48,214 nucleotides of DNA, from NCBI RefSeq assembly GCF_022271405.1, contig NZ_JAJNAL010000034.1, forward strand, positions 7,501 through 55,714. The letters are read 5' to 3'. Made by a program: the position numbers and the translations under genes. This DNA is from Rhodopseudomonas infernalis (lineage in GTDB: Bacteria > Pseudomonadota > Alphaproteobacteria > Rhizobiales > Xanthobacteraceae). The notes beneath the pieces were generated by a model. The model saw only the letters and a program-made list of their open reading frames with translations. It did not search any database and was not told the origin of the DNA. Positions 25,103 to 34,016 of the stretch are shown piece after piece (position 1 is the first letter of the stretch; every line of letters begins with the position of its first letter).

Positions 25103-25303
25103 ATGAGGTCTTTCGCATTCGCCGACCTCTTGATCGGGGTAGGTGTACTGTTCGTGCTGGAAGGCCTGATCTTCGCGGCGAGCCCGAACTGGATGCGGCG
25201 TGCGATGAAGAGCGCGCTGGCAACCCCGGACAATGTGCTGCGCATCGTCGGACTCGCGTCCGCCGTGTTGGGGCTGGTGCTGATCTGGGTGGTGCGGCAC
25301 TGA
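25103..25303 (+). CDS. DUF2065 (YjeT-type) small membrane protein
   Basis: 66 residues with two hydrophobic helices: FADLLIGVGVLFVLEGLIFA, and IVGLASAVLGLVLIWVVRH at the end. Between them is ASPNWMRRAMKSALATPDNV, matching the DUF2065 pattern (P-x2-W-R-x-hydrophobic ... LR-x-GL). E. coli has a DUF2065 protein (YjeT) directly downstream of hflC as well. Keeping this position across distant proteobacteria suggests a role with the HflKC complex, though none is proven. The ATG at 25103 has GGGAGGAG upstream. Confidence 0.88.
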   Translation: MRSFAFADLLIGVGVLFVLEGLIFAASPNWMRRAMKSALATPDNVLRIVGLASAVLGLVLIWVVRH

Positions 25304-25579
25304 CGTCTCGGATCCTGGTGGATCGGAACGCCGTCCAGCGAATGCCGGCCCGGATCGCAACCTGACGGTCTGTTGCCGAGATCATGATGGACGCTCGGAA
25401 CACCCCGCCGTTTTCAACGTCATCGTGAGCCAGTCTGTCCGCTTTTCGCCGCAATCGGTGTCGCGGATGGGGTAGCTTCGATCGATTCCGACGCTTGCGT
25501 GGGCCCCATGGCTCGGCGCAGTGTTCTCAGACAGCCGCGCCCGCTTGGCGCCGCGCCTCGTTCAGGAGACGTCTCGCCC

Positions 25580-27088
25580 ATGTCCGCAGCGACCATGCCC
25601 GCAGCGATCTCTGCCTTCGGCCTTCGTATCCGGCCTCTGGTCACCGCCCTGTGCCTCGGCGCGGCCGCCGCTTTATTGGCGGCGCCGGCGCAAGCCCGTG
25701 GCCCCGAAGGCATCGCCGACGTCGCCGAAAAGGTGATCGATGCCGTGGTCAACATCTCGACCACCCAGACGGTCGAGGCCAAGGGCTCCGGCGAAAGCAA
25801 CGGCGCCAAGCCGAACCTGCCGCCAGGCTCGCCGTTCGAGGAATTCTTCGACGACTTCTTCAAGAACCGCCGCGGCGGCAAAGAGGGCGGTGGCCCGCGC
25901 AAGACCAATTCGCTCGGCTCCGGCTTCATCATCGATCCCGCCGGCGTCGCAGTGACCAACAACCACGTCATCGCCGACTCCGACGAGATCAACGTGATCC
26001 TCAACGACGGCACCAAGATCAAGGCAGAGCTGGTCGGCGTCGACAAGAAGACCGACCTCGCGGTGCTGAAGTTCGCACCGCCGGCCGGCAAGACGCTGAC
26101 CTCGGTTCAGTTCGGCGACAGCGACAAGCTTCGGCTCGGCGAATGGGTGGTGGCGATCGGCAACCCGTTTTCGCTCGGCGGCACGGTGACGGCCGGGATC
26201 GTTTCGGCGCGCAACCGCGACATCAACTCCGGGCCGTATGACAGCTACATCCAGACCGACGCCGCGATCAATCGCGGCAATTCCGGTGGTCCACTGTTCA
26301 ACCTCAATGGCGAAGTGATCGGCGTCAACACGCTGATCATCTCGCCGTCGGGTGGCTCGATCGGCATCGGCTTTGCGGTGCCGTCGAAGACGGTGGTCGG
26401 CGTGGTCGATCAGCTGCGCCAGTTCGGCGAGCTGCGCCGCGGCTGGCTCGGCGTCCGCATCCAGCAGGTCACCGACGAGATCGCCGAGAGCCTGAACATC
26501 AAGCCGGCGCGCGGCGCGCTGGTCGCCGGCATCGACGACAAGGGCCCGGCCAAGCCGGCCGGCATCGAGCCCGGCGACGTCGTCGTCAAGTTCGACGGTA
26601 AGGACGTCAAGGAGCCAAAGGACCTGTCGCGCGTCGTCGCCGACACCGCGGTCGGCAAGACCGTCTACGTGGTGATCATCCGCAAGGGCAAGGAAGAGAC
26701 CAAGCAGGTCACGCTCGGCCGGCTCGACGACGGCGCCAAGCCGCAGCCGGCCTCGGCGAAGTCGCAGCCGGAGCCGGACAAGCCGGTGACCCAGAAGGCG
26801 CTCGGCCTCGATCTCGCTGCGCTGTCGAAGGATCTGCGCGGCCGCTATAAGATCAAGGACAGCGTCAAGGGCGTGGTCGTGGTCGGTGTCGACAACGGCT
26901 CCGACGCCGCCGAGAAGCGGCTCGGCGCGGGCGACGTCATCGTCGAGGTCGCGCAGGAATCGGTGGCGAACGCCGCCGATCTCAAGAAGCGCGTCGACCA
27001 GCTCAAGAAGGACGGCAAGAAGTCGGTGCTGCTGCTGGTCTCGAACGGCGAGGGCGAGCTGCGTTTCGTGGCGCTCAGCCTGCAATAG
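25580..27088 (+). CDS. Do-like (DegP/DegQ family) periplasmic serine protease
   Basis: 502 residues from the ATG at 25580. A signal peptide (hydrophobic VTALCLGAAAALLAAPAQA) leads to a trypsin-like domain with the catalytic triad His129 (VTNNHVIA), Asp159 (KKTDLAVLK) and Ser235 (INRGNSGGPLF). Two PDZ domains follow, around GWLGVRIQQVTDEIAESLNI and GVVVVGVDNGSDAAEKRLGA. It degrades or refolds misfolded envelope proteins. An upstream in-frame start would add 27 Arg-rich residues; the chosen ATG has CAGGAGA upstream and gives a normal leader. It sits next to hflKC and DUF2065, so the block concerns membrane and envelope proteostasis. Which Deg paralogue it is cannot be told. Confidence 0.94.
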   Translation: MSAATMPAAISAFGLRIRPLVTALCLGAAAALLAAPAQARGPEGIADVAEKVIDAVVNISTTQTVEAKGSGESNGAKPNLPPGSPFEEFFDDFFKNRRGGKEGGGPRKTNSLGSGFIIDPAGVAVTNNHVIADSDEINVILNDGTKIKAELVGVDKKTDLAVLKFAPPAGKTLTSVQFGDSDKLRLGEWVVAIGNPFSLGGTVTAGIVSARNRDINSGPYDSYIQTDAAINRGNSGGPLFNLNGEVIGVNTLIISPSGGSIGIGFAVPSKTVVGVVDQLRQFGELRRGWLGVRIQQVTDEIAESLNIKPARGALVAGIDDKGPAKPAGIEPGDVVVKFDGKDVKEPKDLSRVVADTAVGKTVYVVIIRKGKEETKQVTLGRLDDGAKPQPASAKSQPEPDKPVTQKALGLDLAALSKDLRGRYKIKDSVKGVVVVGVDNGSDAAEKRLGAGDVIVEVAQESVANAADLKKRVDQLKKDGKKSVLLLVSNGEGELRFVALSLQ

Positions 27089-27092
27089 GCGG

Positions 27093-27758
27093 ATGGCCAA
27101 GGCCGACCGGCCCGCGCTCGCCGTCGATTTCGTCGGCGGCGCGACCGGCTACAAGCTGCGCTCCGGCGCCGCCCGCAGCCATGCACTGCTGAAAGCGACC
27201 GGCATGGCGCCGGGCCGTTCGCTGACGATCATCGATGCCACCGCCGGCCTCGGCCGCGACGCCTTCCTGCTCGCCGCGATGGGCGCCACGGTGACGCTGA
27301 TCGAACGCTCGCCGCAGGTCCATGCGCTGCTCGCCGAAGCTCTCGCGGCAGCGCAGGCGGACAGCCCCGAACTCGCCGCCATCGTCTCCCGCATGACGTT
27401 GCTGCACGGCGACGCACGCGACCTGCTGCCGACCCTGCAGGCCGACGTCGTCACCGTCGACCCCATGCACCCCGAACGCACCAAGACGGCGCTGGTGAAG
27501 CAGGAGATGCGGCTGCTGCGGGAGCTGGTTGGGACCGACCCGGATGTTGTGGAGCTGCTACAGGCGGCGCTCGCCGCGCGCTGCGGCCGCGTGGTGCTGA
27601 AATGGCCGCTGCGAGCCGAGTCGCTGCAGGGCGTGCGGAAGGCGTCGTATCAGATTGTGGGGAAGACGGTGCGGTATGATGTGTTTGTGCAGGCGCGGGA
27701 CATCAGCGAAGACACGACCGCTGCGAACACCGAGATGCAGAGCGGTTTGTCCAGCTAG
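27093..27758 (+). CDS. rsmJ: 16S rRNA (guanine(1516)-N2)-methyltransferase-like
   Basis: 221 residues of the SAM-dependent RsmJ family. TIIDATAGLGRDAFLLAAMG is the SAM-binding motif I (D-A-T-A-G-L-G-R-D). VTLIERSPQVHALLAEAL is motif II. VVTVDPMHPERTKTALVKQE is the catalytic D-P-M-H/Y-P motif seen in RsmJ. The N-terminal LAVDFVGGATGYKLRSGAAR is also family-typical. In E. coli it methylates G1516 of 16S rRNA. It starts four bases after the protease stop, so it is likely co-transcribed. The tail after QARDIS is extra. Confidence 0.9.
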   Translation: MAKADRPALAVDFVGGATGYKLRSGAARSHALLKATGMAPGRSLTIIDATAGLGRDAFLLAAMGATVTLIERSPQVHALLAEALAAAQADSPELAAIVSRMTLLHGDARDLLPTLQADVVTVDPMHPERTKTALVKQEMRLLRELVGTDPDVVELLQAALAARCGRVVLKWPLRAESLQGVRKASYQIVGKTVRYDVFVQARDISEDTTAANTEMQSGLSS

Positions 27759-28186
27759 ATCAGGGCAGCACAAAGCAGCTGCGTGCGCGCCACTCGGTAA
27801 CCCGCCTGCACGTTAACGCCGCGGATCATTGTCCGACGGCCATGATTCGGCCGGGTGTCGGTCAGGACATCAGCAAGCGCCAGCATATTTCATTTTTTAC
27901 GCCCCGCAGTGCAGCCTCCATGATCAGGTGTGGATGGCGACCGGTTGTGAGCTCCATGGGTGGACTGCAGGAGGCGCGTTGACGTTGCGTCGCAGTCGCG
28001 TTCATTCACGCGTGAATATGTGTATTTTCCCAAGAGAATCCCAGGAATAACTGTGTTACATAGATAGTATTGATGTTGGCTTGTCCCGCGATCTGTATGA
28101 TCGGGCCTCGAGAAGACGTCCAGGTCTGCCAAGGCGCGAATTTTTGCGGTCAATGAGTTGAGAAGCGGGAAAGAGCACGAGGAACA
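27759..28186. other. 428-base intergenic region upstream of the glycan cassette
   Basis: No gene could be supported. The region drops in GC towards its right end (around 28010-28080), which is promoter-like and matches the lower GC of the following gene. It holds a perfect 14-base palindrome at 28004-28017. The cassette's first gene has its ribosome binding site (GAGGAA) just before 28187. Confidence 0.5.
28004..28017. promoter_or_regulatory. Perfect 14-base palindrome, candidate operator
   Basis: ATTCACGCGTGAAT is a perfect dyad about 170 bases upstream of the first cassette gene, at the transition into AT-rich DNA. Its size and symmetry suit a dimeric regulator. No known consensus is claimed. 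Confidence 0.35.
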
Positions 28187-29881
28187 ATGCACGGTTCTTC
28201 GCAGCGGATTGGATTGGCTGGAAGTAATTTGACCAAAGGCGCTCGCGTCCTGGGTGCGCTGTATCGATTCGCCCTCCGAAACGACACATATCTGGTCGGC
28301 GGTGTCCTAGTGATGGTCGTTGCAGTGACCTCCATCGCGAGCGGGATGCAGGGGCGGTTCTTCATGGACGGCCATCACCCCGGAAACATGATGAACGGCG
28401 CCCTCAACGTTCTTCACGGGCAGCCTCTACTTAGTGAGGTTCAGTCGATCTATGGGCTGTTGTTGCCCTATCTGAATGCGTTGCAGCTCTACGTTTTCGG
28501 CGAAACTTACCTTTCGCTTTGGGTGTTGCCGGTCGTGGCATTCGCTGGCGGGCTCGTGATCTATCACAAGCTGTTTCGGACGTTCCTTGATCCGCTGGAA
28601 AGCCTGATCGCTGTTTTCATTCTACTTGCGCTCAATAGCACTGTTCTGATGCCGTGGTCCAACTACGTCGTCTTCGGCATCAACGCTCTGGTTCTCGTGC
28701 TATTCTGCCAGGCAATCAACGGCGCGTACCGGTATCGGCCTGTTCTTTTCGGCATAGGGGCGTTGATCTTTTTCGCTGCGCTGATCCGCCCGCAGGACGT
28801 TTTGCTTCTCCCCGTTCTGCTGGCGACTTTGTTTCTTTACAGCAACAAAGATCATCTAGCGAAGGCGGTCGCCCTGTCGTCTGGGTTCGTTCTTCCGCTT
28901 GCAATGTTTGTGCTCTGGCTTGCCTTTCAGGGAACGCTCAAGGACTACTATCTGCAGACTGTAGCGATTCAGGATCGATTGTATTTCGCCGACAAAGGGC
29001 CGTTCTCCGGCTTGAGGGAGGTCTTCGAGGTCTTTACGACCGGCTTCGCGGCAGAAAAGCCACATCTGCAGATCGGGTTCGCTCCGTTCGGCAATCTCTT
29101 TGGCATCCTTTGGCTTCTTGTTTTTCTCCCCAGTGCATTCGTCGTTATTCGAGTTGGCGTTTTGGCGCTATCAGGCACAGCGAGTCGCGGCAGAATTCCC
29201 CAGCAACTGCCCCTGGGTGTTGTTCTTCTCGCAATGCTGACGGCAATGGGGCCGCTGTTCGCGCTCCACAATGTATGGGATAATTTCCGCTATGCCTTGC
29301 ATATGGCGCAGGGCATCGGGGTGATCTTCTATTGTGTCGACCAACTGCCGCGCAAAGCTGTGGCGCGAGTCGTCATCGTCATGATGGCATTGTTCTTCTC
29401 CGCCCCACTTTACGCGTTGTCGAAGTCCGTGACGACGTCGATCACATATCTGACCTCTCGAACAGGGGCAGTTGCACAAGCGTCTCAGGTCAAGTACTTC
29501 GAGAACATTGAATTTCCCGATGCGATGCGGGCTCGGCTGTTGTTCGTTGAGCAATTCTTCCGAAACTATTCGCCGAAGTATCCGGACAGCTACGTTTATA
29601 CGAGCCTTTGGTCGATCACCGACGGAATTTATGCGATCGGAAAAATACCGAACTTCCACAAGACGTTGACGAATGATCATTTTGCTTCAACGTACGCACG
29701 CTACTATCCCGAGTATCCCGGGACGTTCGTGGCGGCGGCGCAGAGCAGAAAGCTGATCTATGTGACGTTCGACGGCGCGTACAGCGGCCTCGCGGCTTAC
29801 GATTACGTCAAGTTTAGAGAGGTCAGCGGAGTTTCGATTTTTATCGCGAGGGAGCGAGCCGAAACCTTCAACCTTCCATAG
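28187..29881 (+). CDS. Polytopic membrane protein, GT-C glycosyltransferase-like
   Basis: 564 residues with about ten hydrophobic segments, for example YLVGGVLVMVVAVTSIASGM, LEALIAVF-type helices and LGVVLLAMLTAMGPLFAL. After the first helix comes a short acidic loop (FFMDGHHPGNMMNGALNVLH, then GQPLLSEVQSIYGLLLPYLN). This resembles the first periplasmic loop of ArnT/GT39-like enzymes, where an acidic residue is catalytic. A soluble C-terminal domain follows the last helix. A lipid-linked sugar transferase or a polysaccharide membrane protein is likely; the substrate is unknown. Codon usage is visibly more AT-rich than in the neighbours, suggesting separate acquisition. About 150 bases separate it from the next cassette gene. 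Confidence 0.7.
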   Translation: MHGSSQRIGLAGSNLTKGARVLGALYRFALRNDTYLVGGVLVMVVAVTSIASGMQGRFFMDGHHPGNMMNGALNVLHGQPLLSEVQSIYGLLLPYLNALQLYVFGETYLSLWVLPVVAFAGGLVIYHKLFRTFLDPLESLIAVFILLALNSTVLMPWSNYVVFGINALVLVLFCQAINGAYRYRPVLFGIGALIFFAALIRPQDVLLLPVLLATLFLYSNKDHLAKAVALSSGFVLPLAMFVLWLAFQGTLKDYYLQTVAIQDRLYFADKGPFSGLREVFEVFTTGFAAEKPHLQIGFAPFGNLFGILWLLVFLPSAFVVIRVGVLALSGTASRGRIPQQLPLGVVLLAMLTAMGPLFALHNVWDNFRYALHMAQGIGVIFYCVDQLPRKAVARVVIVMMALFFSAPLYALSKSVTTSITYLTSRTGAVAQASQVKYFENIEFPDAMRARLLFVEQFFRNYSPKYPDSYVYTSLWSITDGIYAIGKIPNFHKTLTNDHFASTYARYYPEYPGTFVAAAQSRKLIYVTFDGAYSGLAAYDYVKFREVSGVSIFIARERAETFNLP

Positions 29882-30030
29882 ATCCTGGCTGCGACGCAGC
29901 CGCCGCGCTGACGACCAGGAGCGCTGGGCAGACGCCACGGGCGTGAGGGTTTGCACGATCCGCGGGAGACGCGTCGTCCGTTGGCGGCTGGATGGTGATG
30001 GCAGGCGTTGCAAAGCGAGACGACTTGGCG

Positions 30031-30984
30031 ATGGGCGACGCTGTCATAGGAAGCACCGGGTTCGTCGGCGGACATCTGCTCCGCCAGCACGCGTTTGCCG
30101 CAAGCTTCAACAGCCGAAATATCTGCAAAGCTGCGGGCGAAGCCTTCCATACGGTCGTCTGCGCCGCAGCGCCGGGATCGATGTTCCAGGCCAACCGCTT
30201 TCCCGACCGTGATCAGGCGCAGATCGATGCGTTGATCGACAGCCTCTCGACCATCGATGCGCAAAGGTTCGTGCTGATCTCGTCGATTGCTGTGCTGGCC
30301 GATTGCGCCGGCCAGGACGAGACGATGTCGTCGTTCGAGACAGGCTTGGCGTATGGGCGCAACCGGCGCGCGCTGGAGAGGTTCTGCGTAGAGCATTTTT
30401 CAAAATGTTTGATCGTCCGGATTCCGGCGCTGTTCGGGGAGGGACTGAAGAAGAATTTCGTCTTCGACATTCTGAATCCGATGCCGAGCATGCTCGCGCG
30501 GGCGCGCCTCACGGAATTGAGCGATCGTCTTCCGGTACGGCTTCGGGACGGACTATCGGGCATTTACAGCTGGGACGATGGCCTCGAGCTGTTCGTGATC
30601 GACCGCGAGGCGCTCGGATCGACCGGCCAACGCGCGGCCTATGATGCCGCGGTGACCGAGCTCGGATTGTCGGCCATTCAGTTCACCCATCCCGACAGCA
30701 GCTTCCAATACTACGACATGACGCGGTTGTGGGCCGACATCGCGCTGTGTCTTGATCATGGGCTGGGTATCGTTCACCTGGCGCCTGAACCGCTGCCGGC
30801 GCGAGAGGTCTTTGCCGCGTTGACCGGCGGCGTCATGGCGCCGAATTCGGCTCGGCTGCATCGCGAGGATATGCGGACGGCTTACGCGGGATTGTTCGGA
30901 CGCGATGGTGTCTACATCGCCGATGCAGACGTCACCTTGGAGAAGCTGAAGCGGTTCGCCGCTAACTTGTGGGCGCACGCATGA
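30031..30984 (+). CDS. NAD(P)-dependent epimerase/dehydratase-like protein (atypical extended SDR)
   Basis: About 317 residues. AVIGSTGFVGGHLLRQHAF is a Rossmann G-x2-G-F-x-G motif directly after the chosen start. VVCAAAPGS and FVLISSIAVLAD are the next SDR strands. At the usual Y-x3-K site it reads YGRNR, with Arg where Lys is expected, so catalysis may be altered. Later regions (LIVRIPALFGEGLKKNFVFD) are like NAD-dependent sugar epimerases. A start at 29992 would add 13 residues and cannot be excluded. The stop overlaps the next start (ATGA), so it leads the tight part of the cassette. Confidence 0.75.
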   Translation: MGDAVIGSTGFVGGHLLRQHAFAASFNSRNICKAAGEAFHTVVCAAAPGSMFQANRFPDRDQAQIDALIDSLSTIDAQRFVLISSIAVLADCAGQDETMSSFETGLAYGRNRRALERFCVEHFSKCLIVRIPALFGEGLKKNFVFDILNPMPSMLARARLTELSDRLPVRLRDGLSGIYSWDDGLELFVIDREALGSTGQRAAYDAAVTELGLSAIQFTHPDSSFQYYDMTRLWADIALCLDHGLGIVHLAPEPLPAREVFAALTGGVMAPNSARLHREDMRTAYAGLFGRDGVYIADADVTLEKLKRFAANLWAHA

Positions 30985-31829
30985 AGCTGGCAGTCTCCAA
31001 CATTGCGTGGGCTCCGGCCGAGCGGGATCTCGCCTACGCCTTGCTGGCGGCCCACGGGGTTCGCGGGCTCGAGATCGCACCTGCGCTGTTCTTCGACGGC
31101 GCAGCCGATCCATTCCAGCCGCGACACCACGAAGCGGAGCGCGCATTGGCGGCGGCGCGTGTTGCCAATCTCGAATTGGTGTCGATGCAATCGCTGCTTT
31201 TCAACGTGGAGGGGGCCGCCCTGTTTCAAGGCGCCGACGCCCACGACAGATTTTGCTCGGCGATGCTGCGCGCGATTGATCTCGCCGGCCGTTTTTCGAT
31301 CGGCAATCTGGTGTTCGGCTCGCCTCGGCAACGCAATATCCCCGATGGGATGTCGGCGGATGTTGCGGAGGGTATCGCGGTTGCCACGTTTCGCAGGCTC
31401 GGAGACGCCGCCGGCCGAGCCGGCACGAAGCTCGGGATCGAGTTCAATCCCTCGGCCTATGGCACGAATTTTCTCAATGACGTCGACTCCGCGGCCGCCT
31501 TCGTCGCACGGGTCGATCATGCCGCGGTGACGTTGATCCTCGACCTCGGCGCGATGCACATGAACGACGAATTCGACAGAATCGACGACGTCGTCGCGAG
31601 CCATGCTGGCCGGATCAGCCATGTGCATCTGAGCGAACCGAACCTCGCGCCGGCGCCGGCCTCCGTAGCGCAGGCCGCGCAAGTGATCTCGGTGATGACG
31701 AAGGCAGGCTATTCCGGCTGGTACTCGATCGAGATGAAGCCTCAGCCCGAGCACGGATTAGCCGCTCTCGATCAAGCACTCGGCCGGCTGGTCGAGGCTG
31801 CGATGCTTGCTGACGAAAGGCCGTGCTGA
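30981..31829 (+). CDS. Sugar phosphate isomerase/epimerase-like TIM-barrel protein
   Basis: 282 residues beginning MKLAVSNIAWAPAERDLAYA, typical of the xylose isomerase-like (AP endonuclease 2) superfamily. Putative metal ligands are present in order: Glu in KLGIEFNPSAYG, Asp and His in LILDLGAMHMND, His in RISHVHLSEPN and Glu in GWYSIEMKP. It would isomerise or epimerise a sugar or sugar-like keto compound in the cytoplasm. It is translationally coupled to the SDR gene before it and is separated by one base from the next gene. The pairing with an SDR suggests synthesis of an unusual sugar. Confidence 0.8.
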   Translation: MKLAVSNIAWAPAERDLAYALLAAHGVRGLEIAPALFFDGAADPFQPRHHEAERALAAARVANLELVSMQSLLFNVEGAALFQGADAHDRFCSAMLRAIDLAGRFSIGNLVFGSPRQRNIPDGMSADVAEGIAVATFRRLGDAAGRAGTKLGIEFNPSAYGTNFLNDVDSAAAFVARVDHAAVTLILDLGAMHMNDEFDRIDDVVASHAGRISHVHLSEPNLAPAPASVAQAAQVISVMTKAGYSGWYSIEMKPQPEHGLAALDQALGRLVEAAMLADERPC

Positions 31830-31830
31830 C

Positions 31831-32853
31831 ATGACAAGTCCTTCGCGCTGCGAAGATATCTTCGTCTCCGTCTGCTTCGCCGACGTGCCCCTCGGTGATG
31901 CAGCCTGCGTGACCGAACTGGCCAAGCTGTCGAGGCGCCTGTCGGAACGCTACCGGTATTGCGAGATATTGCTTGTCGTTGACGCAGATTCAGAGCGGGA
32001 TTTGCAGCCCCTGATCAGTCGGGTATTGAACGCCCGTCTGCTGATGGTGCGACCGGCCACGCCATTCTATCGCCGCCGCACAGCCGTCGCGCTGGAGGCA
32101 ATCGGCGACGTTGTCGTGCTCGCCTCGCTCGACGAGCTCCCTGCCGTGGACATTATCGAGATGATCGAAGTGGCCGCGCAGAAAGGCAGCATCGTCATCG
32201 GGCGGCGCAGCAGAGCAGGCGTGATGAATCCCGTTCTGCGCGCGCTCGGACACAGCGCCGGATTTCGCGTCGATATGCGCGACATGCTGACCGCCTGCTA
32301 TCCGCGTCCGCTGATCGGAAAGCTTCTCGTCCATCCGGACCGGCAATTGGCATTGCGTTTCCCGCCCGTGGACGGCGGAATTCCGGTGAGCTGGCAGCTC
32401 TGCGGCGACAGTCGGCCGCCCTCGCGCTCGGCCCGCGAATTGGGACGCAGATTGGCGGTCGTTCAGAAATTGCTCGTCAGCTCGGCGCCGCGGGTGCTGA
32501 CTGTCGTGTCGGTGCTCTCGCTGATCGTGGTGTTCTCCGCATTCGCTTACGTGGGCTACGCGATCATCGTCTGGCTGGCTCTCGCGACGATCCAACCCGG
32601 CTGGTTCACAACCTCGCTGGTTCTAAGCCTGACGGCGGCGTTCCTGGGCGGCGCAATCTTCGGTCTGACGATCGGCCTGCAGAAGGTCATCGAAGGACTG
32701 TCGGGCGACGTGATGGACGACATCGTCAACGAGCGCGCGTCGGTCGACATGTTCGACCAGGCCATGAAGGAGCTGAACGTCGAGACGACCGCGGCGGTGC
32801 ACGCCGTGCCGTCCGGGCCGCCGGCTCATGTCGAGGCGAAGGGAGCCGCATGA
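31831..32853 (+). CDS. GtrB-like membrane glycosyltransferase, catalytic motifs degenerate
   Basis: 340 residues. The N-terminal half has the outline of a GT2 domain (DIFVSVCFADVPLGDAACVT, YRYCEILLVVDADSERDLQP). The usual DxD-like metal site is replaced by VVLASLDELPAVDIIEMIEV. The C-terminal part has two membrane helices (VLTVVSVLSLIVVFSAFAYV and SLVLSLTAAFLGGAIFGLTI) separated by a PGW segment, which is the GtrB/YkoT arrangement of polyprenyl-phosphate glycosyltransferases. It may be inactive, use other residues, or form a scaffold with the canonical GT2 and GtrA two genes on. It overlaps the following gene by four bases (ATGA). Confidence 0.72.
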   Translation: MTSPSRCEDIFVSVCFADVPLGDAACVTELAKLSRRLSERYRYCEILLVVDADSERDLQPLISRVLNARLLMVRPATPFYRRRTAVALEAIGDVVVLASLDELPAVDIIEMIEVAAQKGSIVIGRRSRAGVMNPVLRALGHSAGFRVDMRDMLTACYPRPLIGKLLVHPDRQLALRFPPVDGGIPVSWQLCGDSRPPSRSARELGRRLAVVQKLLVSSAPRVLTVVSVLSLIVVFSAFAYVGYAIIVWLALATIQPGWFTTSLVLSLTAAFLGGAIFGLTIGLQKVIEGLSGDVMDDIVNERASVDMFDQAMKELNVETTAAVHAVPSGPPAHVEAKGAA

Positions 32854-34016
32854 GCGCAACACCGCCCATCGACTATCTGGTCATCGGCGGCGGCTTCTAC
32901 GGCTGCAGTCTGGCCCTGTTCCTGCGCTCGATCTCTAGCCGCGTCGTGTTGGTCGAAGCCGCCGGCGAATTGCTGACTCGCGCGTCTCGCGTCAATCAGG
33001 CCCGGGTGCACACAGGGTTTCACTATCCCCGCAGCGCGATGACGGCGGTCAAATCGATGGTGCTGCATCGCCGCTTCGCCGCGGATTTCCCGGATGCCAT
33101 CGATAGCGATTTCCAGATGCTCTACGCGATCGCCCGGCGGCGATCGAAGATTTCTGCCAAGCGGTTCTATCGGATGTTCTCGGACATGGGCGCTCCGATC
33201 GCGCCGGCGGATCCGTCTCAGGCGGCGCTATTCGATCCGGCAATGATTGAAGCCGCCTTTGCATGCACCGAGTTCGCATTCGACTACACTGTGCTGCGTG
33301 ATCACATGGTTGGCCGGCTCGACGCGCTCGCTGTCGATCTTCGGCTCAACACCGACGTGCAGGAGGTGGAAGAGCGCGACGATGACGTCGTCGTGCGACT
33401 GTCCACCGGGGCAGAGCTGAACGCGCGCTTCGTGTTCAACGTCACCTATTCACAGATCAACAGCGTGTTGCGGAGCGGCGGGCTGCCCGAAGCGAATCTG
33501 AAGCACGAGCTGACAGAAATCGCCCTGATCCGGCCGCCGCGCCAATTGCAGCGATACGGCATCACGATCATGGACGGGCCATTCCTGTCGGTGATGCCCT
33601 ATCCGGCAGAGAGGCTGTATTCTCTGACGCATGTACGCTACACGCCGCACCAAAGCTGGACCGACAGCGGGTCCGAGCGGTCGCCATACAGCATTTTCGA
33701 ATCGTTGCATCCCGACACGCACTACCGGCACATGATCCTCGACGGCCGGCGTTACGTGCCGTGTCTGACGGGAGCCGAATGGGTCAAGTCGATCTATGAG
33801 GTGAAGACCGTGCTGGTGAAGAACGAGACCGACGACGGCCGGCCCATTCTGTACCATCGGCAGCCGCAGCAATCCCGCGTGATTTCGATCATGGGCGGCA
33901 AGATCGACAACATCTACGATCTGTTCGAACTGGTGCGGCGGAGCGAACCGGAGTGGGCCGCGGCGCATGATGGTTATGTCGTCGCTGCGCCGCAGGCTGC
34001 GATGGCGGCGGTGTGA
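32850..34016 (+). CDS. FAD-dependent oxidoreductase (DAO-like) in glycan cassette
   Basis: 388 residues. The N-terminal DYLVIGGGFYGCSLALFLRS is a dinucleotide-binding motif (G-x-G-x2-G). It is followed by VVLVEAAGELLTRASRVNQA, the ribose-binding acidic residue and the arginine-rich FAD loop, and by RVHTGFHYPRS. VFNVTYSQINSVL matches the second FAD-contact strand region. The C-terminus has IMGGKIDNIYDL before the end. The substrate could be a sugar, an amino-sugar side chain or a hydroxyacid. Its position between glycosyltransferase genes suggests it modifies a glycan precursor. It overlaps both neighbours, by four bases upstream and one base downstream. Confidence 0.8.
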   Translation: MSATPPIDYLVIGGGFYGCSLALFLRSISSRVVLVEAAGELLTRASRVNQARVHTGFHYPRSAMTAVKSMVLHRRFAADFPDAIDSDFQMLYAIARRRSKISAKRFYRMFSDMGAPIAPADPSQAALFDPAMIEAAFACTEFAFDYTVLRDHMVGRLDALAVDLRLNTDVQEVEERDDDVVVRLSTGAELNARFVFNVTYSQINSVLRSGGLPEANLKHELTEIALIRPPRQLQRYGITIMDGPFLSVMPYPAERLYSLTHVRYTPHQSWTDSGSERSPYSIFESLHPDTHYRHMILDGRRYVPCLTGAEWVKSIYEVKTVLVKNETDDGRPILYHRQPQQSRVISIMGGKIDNIYDLFELVRRSEPEWAAAHDGYVVAAPQAAMAAV

